The position numbers were made by a program, and so were the translations under genes. Source: Flavobacteriales bacterium (lineage in GTDB: Bacteria; Bacteroidota; Bacteroidia; Flavobacteriales_C; GCA-002722245). Taken from it: a stretch of DNA of 46,424 nt. The DNA is taken from positions 38,833 through 85,256 of the forward strand of contig PBLA01000005.1 of the NCBI GenBank assembly GCA_002722245.1, read 5' to 3'. This document shows, piece after piece, positions 9,025-17,029 of the stretch (position 1 is the first letter of the stretch; every line of letters starts with the position of its first letter). Under the pieces are notes generated by a model. That model was not told the DNA's origin. It worked only from the letters and a program-made list of their open reading frames with translations, and ran no database searches.

Positions 9025-10518
9025 CTAAAGAGAAATAAAACGTAGTCCCAAATTAAATGTAGCTCCAGCCCCTTGACTATTTCCCGCGAAAAAGTTTGTA
9101 TATGATGCTTCGATTTGTAATTGAGGAAATAATTGATATTTCCCTCCAAAACCTGTTTGCGCAAAATAGGAAGGGAAAGCTGTGAGTATTGGTACAAATT
9201 GAAACTGAGCATATAGTGTGCTTTTATAGTTTGGAAAATAGCTAAAAAATAGACTGGTAGGTGTTGAGAATTGGGTTTCTTTTATTTTGAGACCTGATCC
9301 AATTTCTGGAATTCGAAAAAGTAAATCAATTTCAGAAAATAACTGATAAGAATCTCCAATGGGTCTGTCAAAAAATAATTGTGTCCAAGAAGTGTATCGC
9401 TGCCAATCTAGCCATGGTGTTCCTTCTAGGTTTTTTGCAACAGGGATCCAGAAGGCTGATTGAATAGAGAGTTTAGGTATTTTTTTAAAAGGGCTCCATT
9501 TAATTTTAGGTCCTAAGGAAGTAAGTGTTGTTCGGTTACTGCTATTCTGTTCCAACTTAAAAATCTGCCATGCGTATTCATCGGGAGAAGAATGTCTCGT
9601 TGATCGAAGATTAAAGTCTGCACCTACATTAAAACGACTAGAGTTTGATATTCCATAGTTAAATGTCATGATCATTGTATTCCAACTGCCTCTCGTAGAT
9701 AAGGATGTTTTATCACCTTTTTCATCAAACCAAGCATCCTGAGTATACAAATTATTAAAAAGCTGAATTTCTTTTTGACCTTTTCTTAATAGGACAGAGG
9801 GGGTGTAGGTAGTTACATTGGAGCTTGAATTTGATTGCTTAATTAGGTCATTTAGGCTCCAGTCGTAAGAATAATAGCTGATAGAAACAATTTTGTTGTG
9901 TATTCGATATTGATTAATAAAGTTAATAATAGACGATTGATTACTACCAAAATCAGCACTATACCATTTAAATATTTCTGAAATTTTTGCAGATCCATCT
10001 TTATCATATTGAATAAAACTGGTTTTATTCAATGCAGTGGATGTCACTTCTTCCAATTGATTCTCAATTGTTTCCTCATTGTATGCATAAGACTGAATTG
10101 GAGGGCAGCCTTTTGCGCCGCAAACTAGCGCAAAATGTACCCTCGGATCATTAAATCTTTTTCGGATTAAATCATTTTCAAGCTGGTTTAAAGTAATTTG
10201 TTGATTCCCTACAGGGACTTTAATCATGTCAAAAAATCCAGAAACATCCATTGGTGACAAAATAGGGTAGTGATTAACGATTTGTTGAATCACTAATAAA
10301 TTGTAAAGGTTAATGAGCGTTGACTTTGAGGGGCTTTCACTCATGTCATTGTTTAACGAGTCAATAAGCAGTCGAAGGTCTTCCGATTTATTGTTTTTAA
10401 TGAGGGAATAGTTGACACTACCTTCAGAAACTACTTCGTTCAAAAAAGAATTGAGATGAATGCCAAAACTCGTTTTAAAAATAAAAAGTGGAAGAATAAA
10501 ACAGAGGAGAACTTTCAC
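9025..10518 (-). CDS. DUF547 domain protein with C-terminal putative outer-membrane beta-barrel
   Basis: A 497-residue exported protein. A signal peptide covers about 1-19. Residues 20-225 match DUF547: LINLYNLLVIQQIV, then VHFALVCGAKGCPP with conserved Cys133 and Cys138, then IFKWYSADFG. DUF547 has a papain-like relation by family descriptions, but its activity is unknown. Residues about 237-497 are a different region: alternating polar/hydrophobic strands rich in Trp, Tyr and Phe, with a last strand GATFNLGLRF, which looks like a transmembrane beta-barrel. Family members I know of are mostly DUF547 alone, so the fusion is unusual. No operon partner. Confidence 0.7.
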   Translation of the reverse strand: MKVLLCFILPLFIFKTSFGIHLNSFLNEVVSEGSVNYSLIKNNKSEDLRLLIDSLNNDMSESPSKSTLINLYNLLVIQQIVNHYPILSPMDVSGFFDMIKVPVGNQQITLNQLENDLIRKRFNDPRVHFALVCGAKGCPPIQSYAYNEETIENQLEEVTSTALNKTSFIQYDKDGSAKISEIFKWYSADFGSNQSSIINFINQYRIHNKIVSISYYSYDWSLNDLIKQSNSSSNVTTYTPSVLLRKGQKEIQLFNNLYTQDAWFDEKGDKTSLSTRGSWNTMIMTFNYGISNSSRFNVGADFNLRSTRHSSPDEYAWQIFKLEQNSSNRTTLTSLGPKIKWSPFKKIPKLSIQSAFWIPVAKNLEGTPWLDWQRYTSWTQLFFDRPIGDSYQLFSEIDLLFRIPEIGSGLKIKETQFSTPTSLFFSYFPNYKSTLYAQFQFVPILTAFPSYFAQTGFGGKYQLFPQLQIEASYTNFFAGNSQGAGATFNLGLRFISL

Positions 10519-10650
10519 GAACTAAAGAATTTTTCAACCGTAGTTGTATGTTTACCCTGTAAAGATGCATAAAAAAGTGGGTGAGATTTGTCCATGTATG
10601 GACACATTAGTTAAATTCAATTGTTCATCTTTACGAAATAAAATGTTTTC

Positions 10651-11985
10651 ATGACGCATGTAGCAATTATAGGAAATGGAATTTCAGGGGTAACTGCCGC
10701 TAGACATATTAGAAAAAACTCTGATTTTGATATTACAATTATATCTGCTGAAACAGACTACTTCTTCAGTAGGACAGCATTAATGTATGTATACATGGGG
10801 CATATGAAATTTGAACATACTCAACCTTATGAACCGTGGTTTTGGAAGAAAAATCGAATTGATTTAAAGAAAGGGTATGTTCATTCCATTGATTTTGACG
10901 AGAAAAAATTAAATTTCAAAAACGGTGATATTTTACGGTATGATGTTTTAATTCTTGCAACAGGATCCAAACCCAATAAATTCGGATGGAAAGGAGAGAA
11001 TTTGGACGGTGTAGGCGGTTTGTTTAGTAAGCAGGACCTAGATCGTATGGAACAGTTTACTAAAGGTATTCATCGTGGTGTTATTGTGGGAGGAGGTTTA
11101 ATTGGCGTTGAAATGGCGGAAATGTTATTAAGTAGAGGTATTCCAGTTACTTTTTTGGTTAGAGAGGATAGGTTTTGGGGGAATGTTCTTCCTAAGCAAG
11201 AGGCGAATTTGATTATGCGCCATATGAAGGAACACCATGTCGATTTACGTCTAAACACTGAACTTGCTGAAATTATTGACGATGGAAATGGCAGAGCGAA
11301 GGCAATAAAAACAATGGGTGGAGAGGAAATTTCCTGTGGTTGGGTTGGATTAACAGCAGGTGTTTCTCCAAATATCTCCTTTCTTAAAAATACGAAGTTG
11401 GAAACTGGAAAGGGGGTTTTGGTAGAGCGAAATTTAAGAACGAACATTCCAGATGTTTATGCCATCGGAGATTGTGCAGAATTTAGGGTTCCTTTAAAAG
11501 GGAGAAGGTCAATCGAACAGGTTTGGTATACAGGTAGAATGATGGGGGAGACTGTCGCTCAAACAATTACCGGAAATAAATGCGATTATACACCAGGACA
11601 TTGGTTTAATTCTGCAAAATTCTTTGATATTGAATACCAAACCTATGGTTTGGTTCCTCCTAATTTGAGTTCAACGGAGTGCGAATTTTATTGGGAGCGT
11701 GCAAAAGATAATTTATGTATGCACTTTATTTATGATCGTTCAACAAGAACGTTTCTGGGTGTAAATACATTTGGAATACGATTAAGACACCATGTTCTGG
11801 ATGGATGGTTGAAAGAGTCTGTATCTATTGATTTTGTATTAGAGCATCTTAAGGATGCGAACTTTGATCCAGAGTTTTACAGGCAATACGAGGAAGAAAT
11901 TGTTGAGAAGTTTAATAATGAGAATGGTACAAGTATTCAAATTAGAAAGAAAAGCTGGAAACGAATTTTAAAGTTTGTGAATTAA
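10651..11985 (+). CDS. NAD(P)/FAD-dependent oxidoreductase
   Basis: A 444-residue two-dinucleotide-binding flavoprotein of the rubredoxin-/ferredoxin-reductase-like class. The FAD site is GNGISG in VAIIGNGISGVTAARHI at the N-terminus; ATGSKPN follows; the NAD(P) site is GGGLIG in VIVGGGLIGVEMAEML near residue 150; the second FAD motif is VYAIGDCAEF near 275. The C-terminal 130 residues are specific to this group. The stop codon abuts the ATG of a membrane polyferredoxin, so the two likely form one electron-transfer unit. Donor and acceptor cannot be told from sequence. Confidence 0.88.
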   Translation: MTHVAIIGNGISGVTAARHIRKNSDFDITIISAETDYFFSRTALMYVYMGHMKFEHTQPYEPWFWKKNRIDLKKGYVHSIDFDEKKLNFKNGDILRYDVLILATGSKPNKFGWKGENLDGVGGLFSKQDLDRMEQFTKGIHRGVIVGGGLIGVEMAEMLLSRGIPVTFLVREDRFWGNVLPKQEANLIMRHMKEHHVDLRLNTELAEIIDDGNGRAKAIKTMGGEEISCGWVGLTAGVSPNISFLKNTKLETGKGVLVERNLRTNIPDVYAIGDCAEFRVPLKGRRSIEQVWYTGRMMGETVAQTITGNKCDYTPGHWFNSAKFFDIEYQTYGLVPPNLSSTECEFYWERAKDNLCMHFIYDRSTRTFLGVNTFGIRLRHHVLDGWLKESVSIDFVLEHLKDANFDPEFYRQYEEEIVEKFNNENGTSIQIRKKSWKRILKFVN

Positions 11986-13614
11986 ATGAAATCGATTAAA
12001 ATCTTAGGATTAATTTTATTGTTGGGAGCATTTGGATTATTCAACGTCTTGTTTTTTTTGGGAGAATTTAAAGTTTCTGATAAGGGGTTGTCCCAATTTA
12101 TTGAATCAAAGCGTATAAAAAGTGAGGTATTTATTAAAGACGCTCAAACATTAATTAATCAATCCTTTGACTCCCCAAAGGACTTGAGTGCTAAAATATT
12201 ATCTTTTGCGGAACGTTCACATCAGTATCATCGAGCAAAAATCAATGACTTGGAGGCCAAAGGTGTTGATCAATCTATAATTAACACAGAATGGGGAAAA
12301 GTTATCTGGCTAAAAGCAATTAAGAAACACGGTGATTTCAGTTATCCTCTTGTGAAGGCTTCTGGATATGGTTTCATTGTAGATCACAAAGTCCTTTTGT
12401 TTTTTCTCACTTTTGGAATTGGTATTATTGGAGGATTGATGTTTGTCCTTACTTCATTTGCTTTGGATGGCCCTGCAGGAATTAAAAATAATGGTATTTT
12501 TCAGAATCAAGCTACCAACAAAGGTTGGATAGCTTGGAGCGTATTTGGGTATTTAATTTGGTTTTATCTCCTCTTATATTTTTTCCCTGATTACCTTGTT
12601 AATATGATATATATTGTTGATCCGATAAGTGAAATACTAAATGGAGGGTCTGCAAGTCAGTGGTTTTTGTACGGTTTTATGTACTGTGTTTTTATGATTG
12701 TGATGGGTATAAGGATGTTTATAAAGTATCGTCACAATAAATATCAGATCGTTCGAACAATTTCGGTGTTGTTTTTTCAAATTGGATTTGCATTTTTAAT
12801 TCCAGAATTATTGGTGAAGTTTAATTTGCCATGGTATGATTTTAAAAACTCATGGCCATTAAATTATACGTTCTTTTTTGATTGGAACATTAACCAACTA
12901 TTAAATAGTGGAAATATAGGGTTATTTATGCTTGTTTGGGGTGTTTTTTTAGCAGCTGTTATCGTTCCTGTTATGGTTTATTTTTATGGGAAAAGATGGT
13001 ATTGCTCATGGGTTTGTGGTTGTGGAGGATTGGCAGAAACCTTAGGTGATCCCTATCGTCAGCACTCAGATAAATCAATGAAAGCATGGAAGCTTGAGCG
13101 TTATTTGATTCACGGAGTTTTAGTATTTGCTGTTTTAATGACGGGTGCGACTTTGTATAGTTACTTTTCTGAGAGTAAGGAGTTTTTTGGTATTGAAACT
13201 GAGAACATCAGATTTTGGTATGGATTTGCCATTGGATCTATTTTTTCTGGAGTTATTGGAACCGGTTTTTACCCAATTTTTGGTAACCGCGTTTGGTGTA
13301 GATTTGGATGTCCACTTGCTGCATATATGGGAATCGTACAGAGATTTAAATCAAGATTTCGAATTACGACCAATGGGGGACAATGCATTTCATGTGGAAA
13401 TTGTTCTACGTATTGTGAACAAGGAATAGACGTAAGAGCCTACGCTCAAAAAGGGCAAAATATAGTTCGGTCAAGTTGCGTTGGCTGTGGTATATGTGCT
13501 GCTGTTTGTCCGAGAGGAGTGTTAAAATTAGAAAATGGCCCTGAGGAGAAGAGAATATTAGAAGATAATCCTATTTTAATTGGTAATGATGGTGTAAAAT
13601 TGAGAGAGGATTAA
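11986..13614 (+). CDS. Membrane-bound polyferredoxin (NapH/NosR/CcoG-like 4Fe-4S protein)
   Basis: A 542-residue integral membrane protein. A first helix (about 3-25) and a charged soluble segment (about 26-125) precede about seven more hydrophobic segments. Two polyferredoxin membrane motifs are present: CSWVCGCGG (near 339) and CRFGCPL (near 440). The C-terminal domain holds two 4Fe-4S sites, CISCGNCSTYC and CVGCGICAAVCPRG. By family knowledge such proteins pass electrons across the inner membrane. It begins directly after the stop of the FAD oxidoreductase. It lacks the FMN-binding domain of full NosR; the partner pathway is not evident. Confidence 0.85.
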   Translation: MKSIKILGLILLLGAFGLFNVLFFLGEFKVSDKGLSQFIESKRIKSEVFIKDAQTLINQSFDSPKDLSAKILSFAERSHQYHRAKINDLEAKGVDQSIINTEWGKVIWLKAIKKHGDFSYPLVKASGYGFIVDHKVLLFFLTFGIGIIGGLMFVLTSFALDGPAGIKNNGIFQNQATNKGWIAWSVFGYLIWFYLLLYFFPDYLVNMIYIVDPISEILNGGSASQWFLYGFMYCVFMIVMGIRMFIKYRHNKYQIVRTISVLFFQIGFAFLIPELLVKFNLPWYDFKNSWPLNYTFFFDWNINQLLNSGNIGLFMLVWGVFLAAVIVPVMVYFYGKRWYCSWVCGCGGLAETLGDPYRQHSDKSMKAWKLERYLIHGVLVFAVLMTGATLYSYFSESKEFFGIETENIRFWYGFAIGSIFSGVIGTGFYPIFGNRVWCRFGCPLAAYMGIVQRFKSRFRITTNGGQCISCGNCSTYCEQGIDVRAYAQKGQNIVRSSCVGCGICAAVCPRGVLKLENGPEEKRILEDNPILIGNDGVKLRED

Positions 13615-13667
13615 AATGATTTTAAAATATCTTGACGTATTAACTATCAACGATTATTAAAAACACT

Positions 13668-13694
13668 AAAGCCCCGATTTCTCGAGGCTTTTAA
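13668..13694 (+). terminator. Intrinsic terminator after the oxidoreductase/polyferredoxin operon
   Basis: AAAGCC (13668-13673) pairs with GGCTTT (13686-13691), and the inner CGA/TCG extends the stem past one C-A mismatch. Only a short T stretch follows, so efficiency is uncertain. Confidence 0.65.
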
Positions 13695-13772
13695 ATCAAT
13701 TTGTTTATATCAGTTTGTAAGAAGATCATTCTAACCATTCAAAAATATTTATTTCATTTCATTTAGTATAGT

Positions 13773-13780
13773 TAGATTTG
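13773..13780 (+). promoter_or_regulatory. Possible panE promoter, -7 element TAGATTTG
   Basis: Matches TAnnTTTG and lies 54 bp before the GTG start of panE. No TTG is seen at the -33 position, so support is limited. Confidence 0.4.
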
Positions 13781-13834
13781 CTAAAATGGGTTAATTAAAG
13801 GTTAAAATGTGTGAAAGTTTAGCTGAAGTGAATA

Positions 13835-14662
13835 GTGTTAAAAAAGTTTGATTATCAATTGATTAGGCGTTTATCTATAGTAGGATCTGGTGCGTTAGCT
13901 ACGTTTTATGCCCTGAAATGGAGAGCGTATTGTGAGGTTTCGGTACTTGGAACTTGGCAGGAATCTATTCTTTCCTTTAATACAGAATTAAAGATTCCTG
14001 CTTACACAAATTGGCACGAAGCAAAAGAACCTGACATTGTAGTATGGTTAACAAAAGCATACAAGAATGAAGTGTTACTTGATAAATATAATTGTCTCAA
14101 TTGGTCTTGCCCGATTTTAATTCTTCAAAATGGAATTGGACAGCGAGAATTATTTAAATCTAAACTAAATAAGAATCAAGCATTACTAAGAGGAGTAACT
14201 TCCCAAGGGGCAAAATTAATTTCTCCTGGATTGGTTGAAAATACAGGTGATGGAGATGTTTTTGTAGAGTCACATATTATTTTTAATAATTTTCCTGTTA
14301 TTCAAGTTCAAAATATAGAAGATGTTGTTTTGAAAAAACTTGCTATCAATGCAGTGTTAAATCCAGTAACTGCTCTTTTTGAAGTGAAAAACGGTAACGC
14401 AATCAAAGGAGAGCCATTTAATCAAGTTAAAAAAATAGTTTCTATTTGTTTTCCTTTTTTTGAAAAAAGGGGAATTTACAGCACCGAGAAAGAGTATTTG
14501 AATGATGTGATAAAAACTGCACAAAGTACAGCAGAGAATATGAACAGTATGTTATCCGATAAACAATCGGGAAGAAGGACTGAAATTCATCAAATAATGG
14601 GAGAAATCAGTAAAGAGGTAAAATCGGATGTGATTGATCGGATGATAATTGAATTATCCTAA
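13835..14662 (+). CDS. panE: Ketopantoate reductase family protein (2-dehydropantoate 2-reductase)
   Basis: A 275-residue enzyme of the PanE/ApbA family, which reduces 2-dehydropantoate to pantoate with NADPH for coenzyme A synthesis. Seen: Rossmann loop IVGSGALATFYA, the LQNGIGQRE and GVTSQGA segments, the catalytic-lysine helix KLAINAVLNPVTALFEVKNG, and the C-terminal SMLSDKQSGRRTEIHQIMG. The start is GTG at 13835; an ATG at 13807 is out of frame and soon stops. It is shorter than typical members (about 300). Its own bidirectional terminator follows. Confidence 0.85.
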   Translation: MLKKFDYQLIRRLSIVGSGALATFYALKWRAYCEVSVLGTWQESILSFNTELKIPAYTNWHEAKEPDIVVWLTKAYKNEVLLDKYNCLNWSCPILILQNGIGQRELFKSKLNKNQALLRGVTSQGAKLISPGLVENTGDGDVFVESHIIFNNFPVIQVQNIEDVVLKKLAINAVLNPVTALFEVKNGNAIKGEPFNQVKKIVSICFPFFEKRGIYSTEKEYLNDVIKTAQSTAENMNSMLSDKQSGRRTEIHQIMGEISKEVKSDVIDRMIIELS

Positions 14663-14686
14663 TCCCTTATTTTAAGTGATATAAAT

Positions 14687-14718
14687 AAAAAAAGCAGCTC
14701 ATTTTGAGCTGCTTTTTT
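14687..14718. terminator. Bidirectional terminator between panE and dnaA
   Basis: A perfect stem AAAAAAGCAGCTC / GAGCTGCTTTTTT with a 5-nt loop. It has T-runs in both directions and sits between the convergent stops of panE (+) and dnaA (-). Confidence 0.92.
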
Positions 14719-14727
14719 GTTCTCCTT

Positions 14728-14751
14728 GAAAATTAACTTAAGTTAATTTTC
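14728..14751. repeat. 24-bp perfect palindrome across the dnaA stop codon
   Basis: The half-site GAAAATTAACTT (14728-14739) is followed at once by its exact reverse complement (14740-14751). The dnaA stop (14733-14735) lies inside. It is separate from the terminator hairpin, which ends about 10 bp away. As RNA it would form a stem with almost no loop, so a protein site on DNA is as plausible. Function unknown. Confidence 0.8.
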
Positions 14752-16163
14752 TTTTCTATATCACTAATGTAAATTCTAAAACGTTTATCCGTATCAATAA
14801 GATTATTTACGGTTCTGCAGGCATGAAGAACGGTGGCATGATCTTTTCCTCCACAATGAGCTCCAATAGTAGCTAATGAAGATTTTGTTAATTGCTTTGA
14901 GAAATACATCGCGATTTGTCTTGCTTGAACAACCTCTCTCTTTCGTGTTTTACTCTTCATTAATTCTAATGGAAGGTTAAAATAGTCACAAACTACTTTT
15001 TGTATGTAATCAATTGAAACTTCTCTAGCAGTATTTTTAACAAATTTGTCAATCATTTGTTTTGCTAAATCCAATGTGATTGATTTTTTGTTAAGACTAG
15101 ATTGAGCAATTAATGAGATAAGTGCACCTTCAAGTTCACGAATATTTGTGGTAATTGAGTAAGCCAGGTATTCTACTACATCTTTTGGTAAATCAATACC
15201 ATCTTGATACATTTTTTTATTCAGTACAGCAATTCTTGTTTCTAAATCGGGTGCTTGTAAATCAGCAGATAGTCCCCATTTAAATCTTGATAGAAGCCTT
15301 TGCTCCATACCTTGAAGTTCAACAGGTGGTTTGTCTGATGTTAACACTAATTGAGAACCGTTTTGGTGTAGGTGATTAAAAATATGAAAGAAAACATCTT
15401 GTGTTTTTTCTTTACCAGCAAAAAACTGAACATCATCAATGATTAAAACATCAATCATTTGATAAAAATGGATGAAATCATTTTGTGTGTTGTTTTTTAC
15501 AGAATCAATAAACTGATGTGTAAATTTTTCTGAGGAAACATAAAGAACCGTTTTGTTTGGATGGTTCTTTTTAATTTCAATACCAATTGCATTTGCCAAG
15601 TGTGTTTTACCAAGACCAACTCCTCCGTAAATTAATAACGGATTAAAGGCGGTACCTCCTGGTTTGTTTGCAACAGCATATCCCGCAGAGCGAGCTAAAC
15701 GGTTGCAGTCTCCCTCTACAAAGTTTTCAATGGCGTAGTTCGGGTTAAGCTGAGAATCCACATTTACCTTTTTCAACCCAGGGATGATGAAAGGGTTTCT
15801 AATAGGCGTTTGCTGATTTAAGTCGATAGGCATCGCTACAGCAGAGTTCTTAATCGATTTCTTATCGGTAGTAGGAAGCTTTACCGTGAATGGTTTTTGG
15901 TTACTGTGATGATTGTCAACTACAACACTGTATTCCAATTTACCTTGAGGACCGAGCTCTTTTTGAATTGTCTTTTTTAATAATTCAACATAGTGCTCCT
16001 CCACCCATTCATAAAAGAATTGACTAGGGACTTGTAATGTAAGGATCTTACTTTTTAGCTTAACCGGTTTAATGGGTTCGAACCACGTTTGAAAACTTCT
16101 GGGGCTTACGTTGTCTTTAATTACCGACAAACAGTCGTTCCATAGTTTTTGTGCTTTTTCCAT
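14733..16163 (-). CDS. dnaA: Chromosomal replication initiator protein DnaA
   Basis: A 476-residue DnaA. Domain I (KLWNDCLSVIKDNVSPRSFQTW) is at the N-terminus. The AAA+ domain has Walker A GGVGLGKTHLANAIG and Walker B VLIIDDVQFFAG. Domain IV carries the DNA-binding signature GGKDHATVLHACR near the C-terminus. The frame is open for 41 more codons upstream to 16286, but that extension has no DnaA homology. The start at 16163 gives the usual MEKAQKLWN beginning. A divergent thioesterase lies 456 bp away. No cluster of DnaA boxes (TTATnCACA) is visible beside the gene. Confidence 0.96.
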   Translation of the reverse strand: MEKAQKLWNDCLSVIKDNVSPRSFQTWFEPIKPVKLKSKILTLQVPSQFFYEWVEEHYVELLKKTIQKELGPQGKLEYSVVVDNHHSNQKPFTVKLPTTDKKSIKNSAVAMPIDLNQQTPIRNPFIIPGLKKVNVDSQLNPNYAIENFVEGDCNRLARSAGYAVANKPGGTAFNPLLIYGGVGLGKTHLANAIGIEIKKNHPNKTVLYVSSEKFTHQFIDSVKNNTQNDFIHFYQMIDVLIIDDVQFFAGKEKTQDVFFHIFNHLHQNGSQLVLTSDKPPVELQGMEQRLLSRFKWGLSADLQAPDLETRIAVLNKKMYQDGIDLPKDVVEYLAYSITTNIRELEGALISLIAQSSLNKKSITLDLAKQMIDKFVKNTAREVSIDYIQKVVCDYFNLPLELMKSKTRKREVVQARQIAMYFSKQLTKSSLATIGAHCGGKDHATVLHACRTVNNLIDTDKRFRIYISDIEKKINLS

Positions 16164-16618
16164 TCGATTAATTCTAATTAAAATAATATCAATAATATGT
16201 TGAGTTTGTTTCCAAACTTCAACGTTAGTTTCTTGAAAAATTTGTAAGGGAAATATTAATTTCCTCCCCTGATTTTGCTTCAACAAAGATTGGACGAAAA
16301 AAGTTTATAAAAAAACGTTTTTTGTATTGTTTTTTATTTTTTTTTGGACTAAAAAAGAACCCAAATTTGGGTGTCTTTTTGGAATTGTTTTTTAATTAAC
16401 ATTTTACGTGTCACCCTTGTAATATAAAGTTAAAATAATTAATTTTTATGAATTGATTATCAGTAAGTTAAAAAAATATAAAAAGGTTAGTAACAACTTA
16501 TTATTAAAAGATCAACAAGGTGCGTTAATAAAGTTGCAGTTCTTAACATGTTTATTAAAATACGTCAAGGTGATTTTAAGAAGAAAATTGACCTTATTTT
16601 TACGTTAAAATTTAGACA
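16164..16618. other. Long AT-rich divergent intergenic region between dnaA and the thioesterase gene
   Basis: About 455 bp with no convincing gene. It contains the untranslated-looking continuation of the dnaA frame (16164-16286), several A/T runs, and a hairpin at about 16351-16380. I scanned for DnaA boxes and found no cluster, so I do not call oriC. It probably holds the promoters of both flanking genes, but no full -33/-7 pair is obvious. Confidence 0.6.
16351..16380. promoter_or_regulatory. Palindromic hairpin in the dnaA leader region
   Basis: A 14-bp perfect palindrome ACCCAAATTTGGGT (16359-16372) lies between an A-run (16351-16356) and a T-run (16376-16380). In RNA this would be a GC-capped stem with an A/T flank, resembling an intrinsic terminator in both directions. 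It lies about 190 bp upstream of the dnaA start, where termination would act as attenuation, or it may be a repressor site. Confidence 0.5.
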
Positions 16619-17029
16619 ATGTATAAGCAAAAAACCAAATTAAGAGTTCGGTATTCTGAAACAGATAAAATGGGTGTTGTTTACCACGGGAATTACATTC
16701 AATATTTCGAGGTAGGAAGAGTGGAATATATGAGAGCTCTTGGAGTGATTTATGCGAATTTGGAAAAAGAAGGTATAGGGATGCCTGTGGTTAACATTAA
16801 TATTAATTATCGAAAACCTGCTGCTTATGATGAGGAGTTAACTATTGAAACCTGGATTGAACGTCTTCCAACCTCAAAAATCACTTTTTATAATCAAGCT
16901 TTAGGTGAAAATGGACAAGTAGTTTGTGATGCAAAAGTAACACTAGTATTTATTAATGATAATTTTCGACCCATTAAATGTCCAGAATCGGTACTCGACA
17001 CCTTAAGGTCGCATGGTATAACACATTAA
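16619..17029 (+). CDS. Acyl-CoA thioesterase, YbgC/FadM (hot-dog) family
   Basis: A 136-residue single hot-dog domain. The family signature is RYSETDKMGVVYHGNYIQYF, with the catalytic Asp in ETDKMG and the YFEVGR helix after it. By family knowledge it hydrolyses acyl-CoA thioesters; the chain preference is not visible. It is divergent from dnaA. Its stop (17027-17029) overlaps the stop of the convergent arginine decarboxylase by 4 bp. Confidence 0.9.
   Translation: MYKQKTKLRVRYSETDKMGVVYHGNYIQYFEVGRVEYMRALGVIYANLEKEGIGMPVVNININYRKPAAYDEELTIETWIERLPTSKITFYNQALGENGQVVCDAKVTLVFINDNFRPIKCPESVLDTLRSHGITH

Noticed and set aside
16164-16286. N-terminal extension of the dnaA reading frame by 41 codons
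   Set aside because: The extra residues show no DnaA domain I similarity; the family start MEKAQKLWN fits the ATG at 16163.
16164-16618. Possible oriC beside dnaA
   Set aside because: The region is AT-rich and long, but I found no cluster of TTATnCACA boxes on either strand.
17026-17029. 4-bp stop overlap of convergent thioesterase and arginine decarboxylase genes
   Set aside because: Both frames are intact with full-length products; compact convergent ends like this are ordinary.
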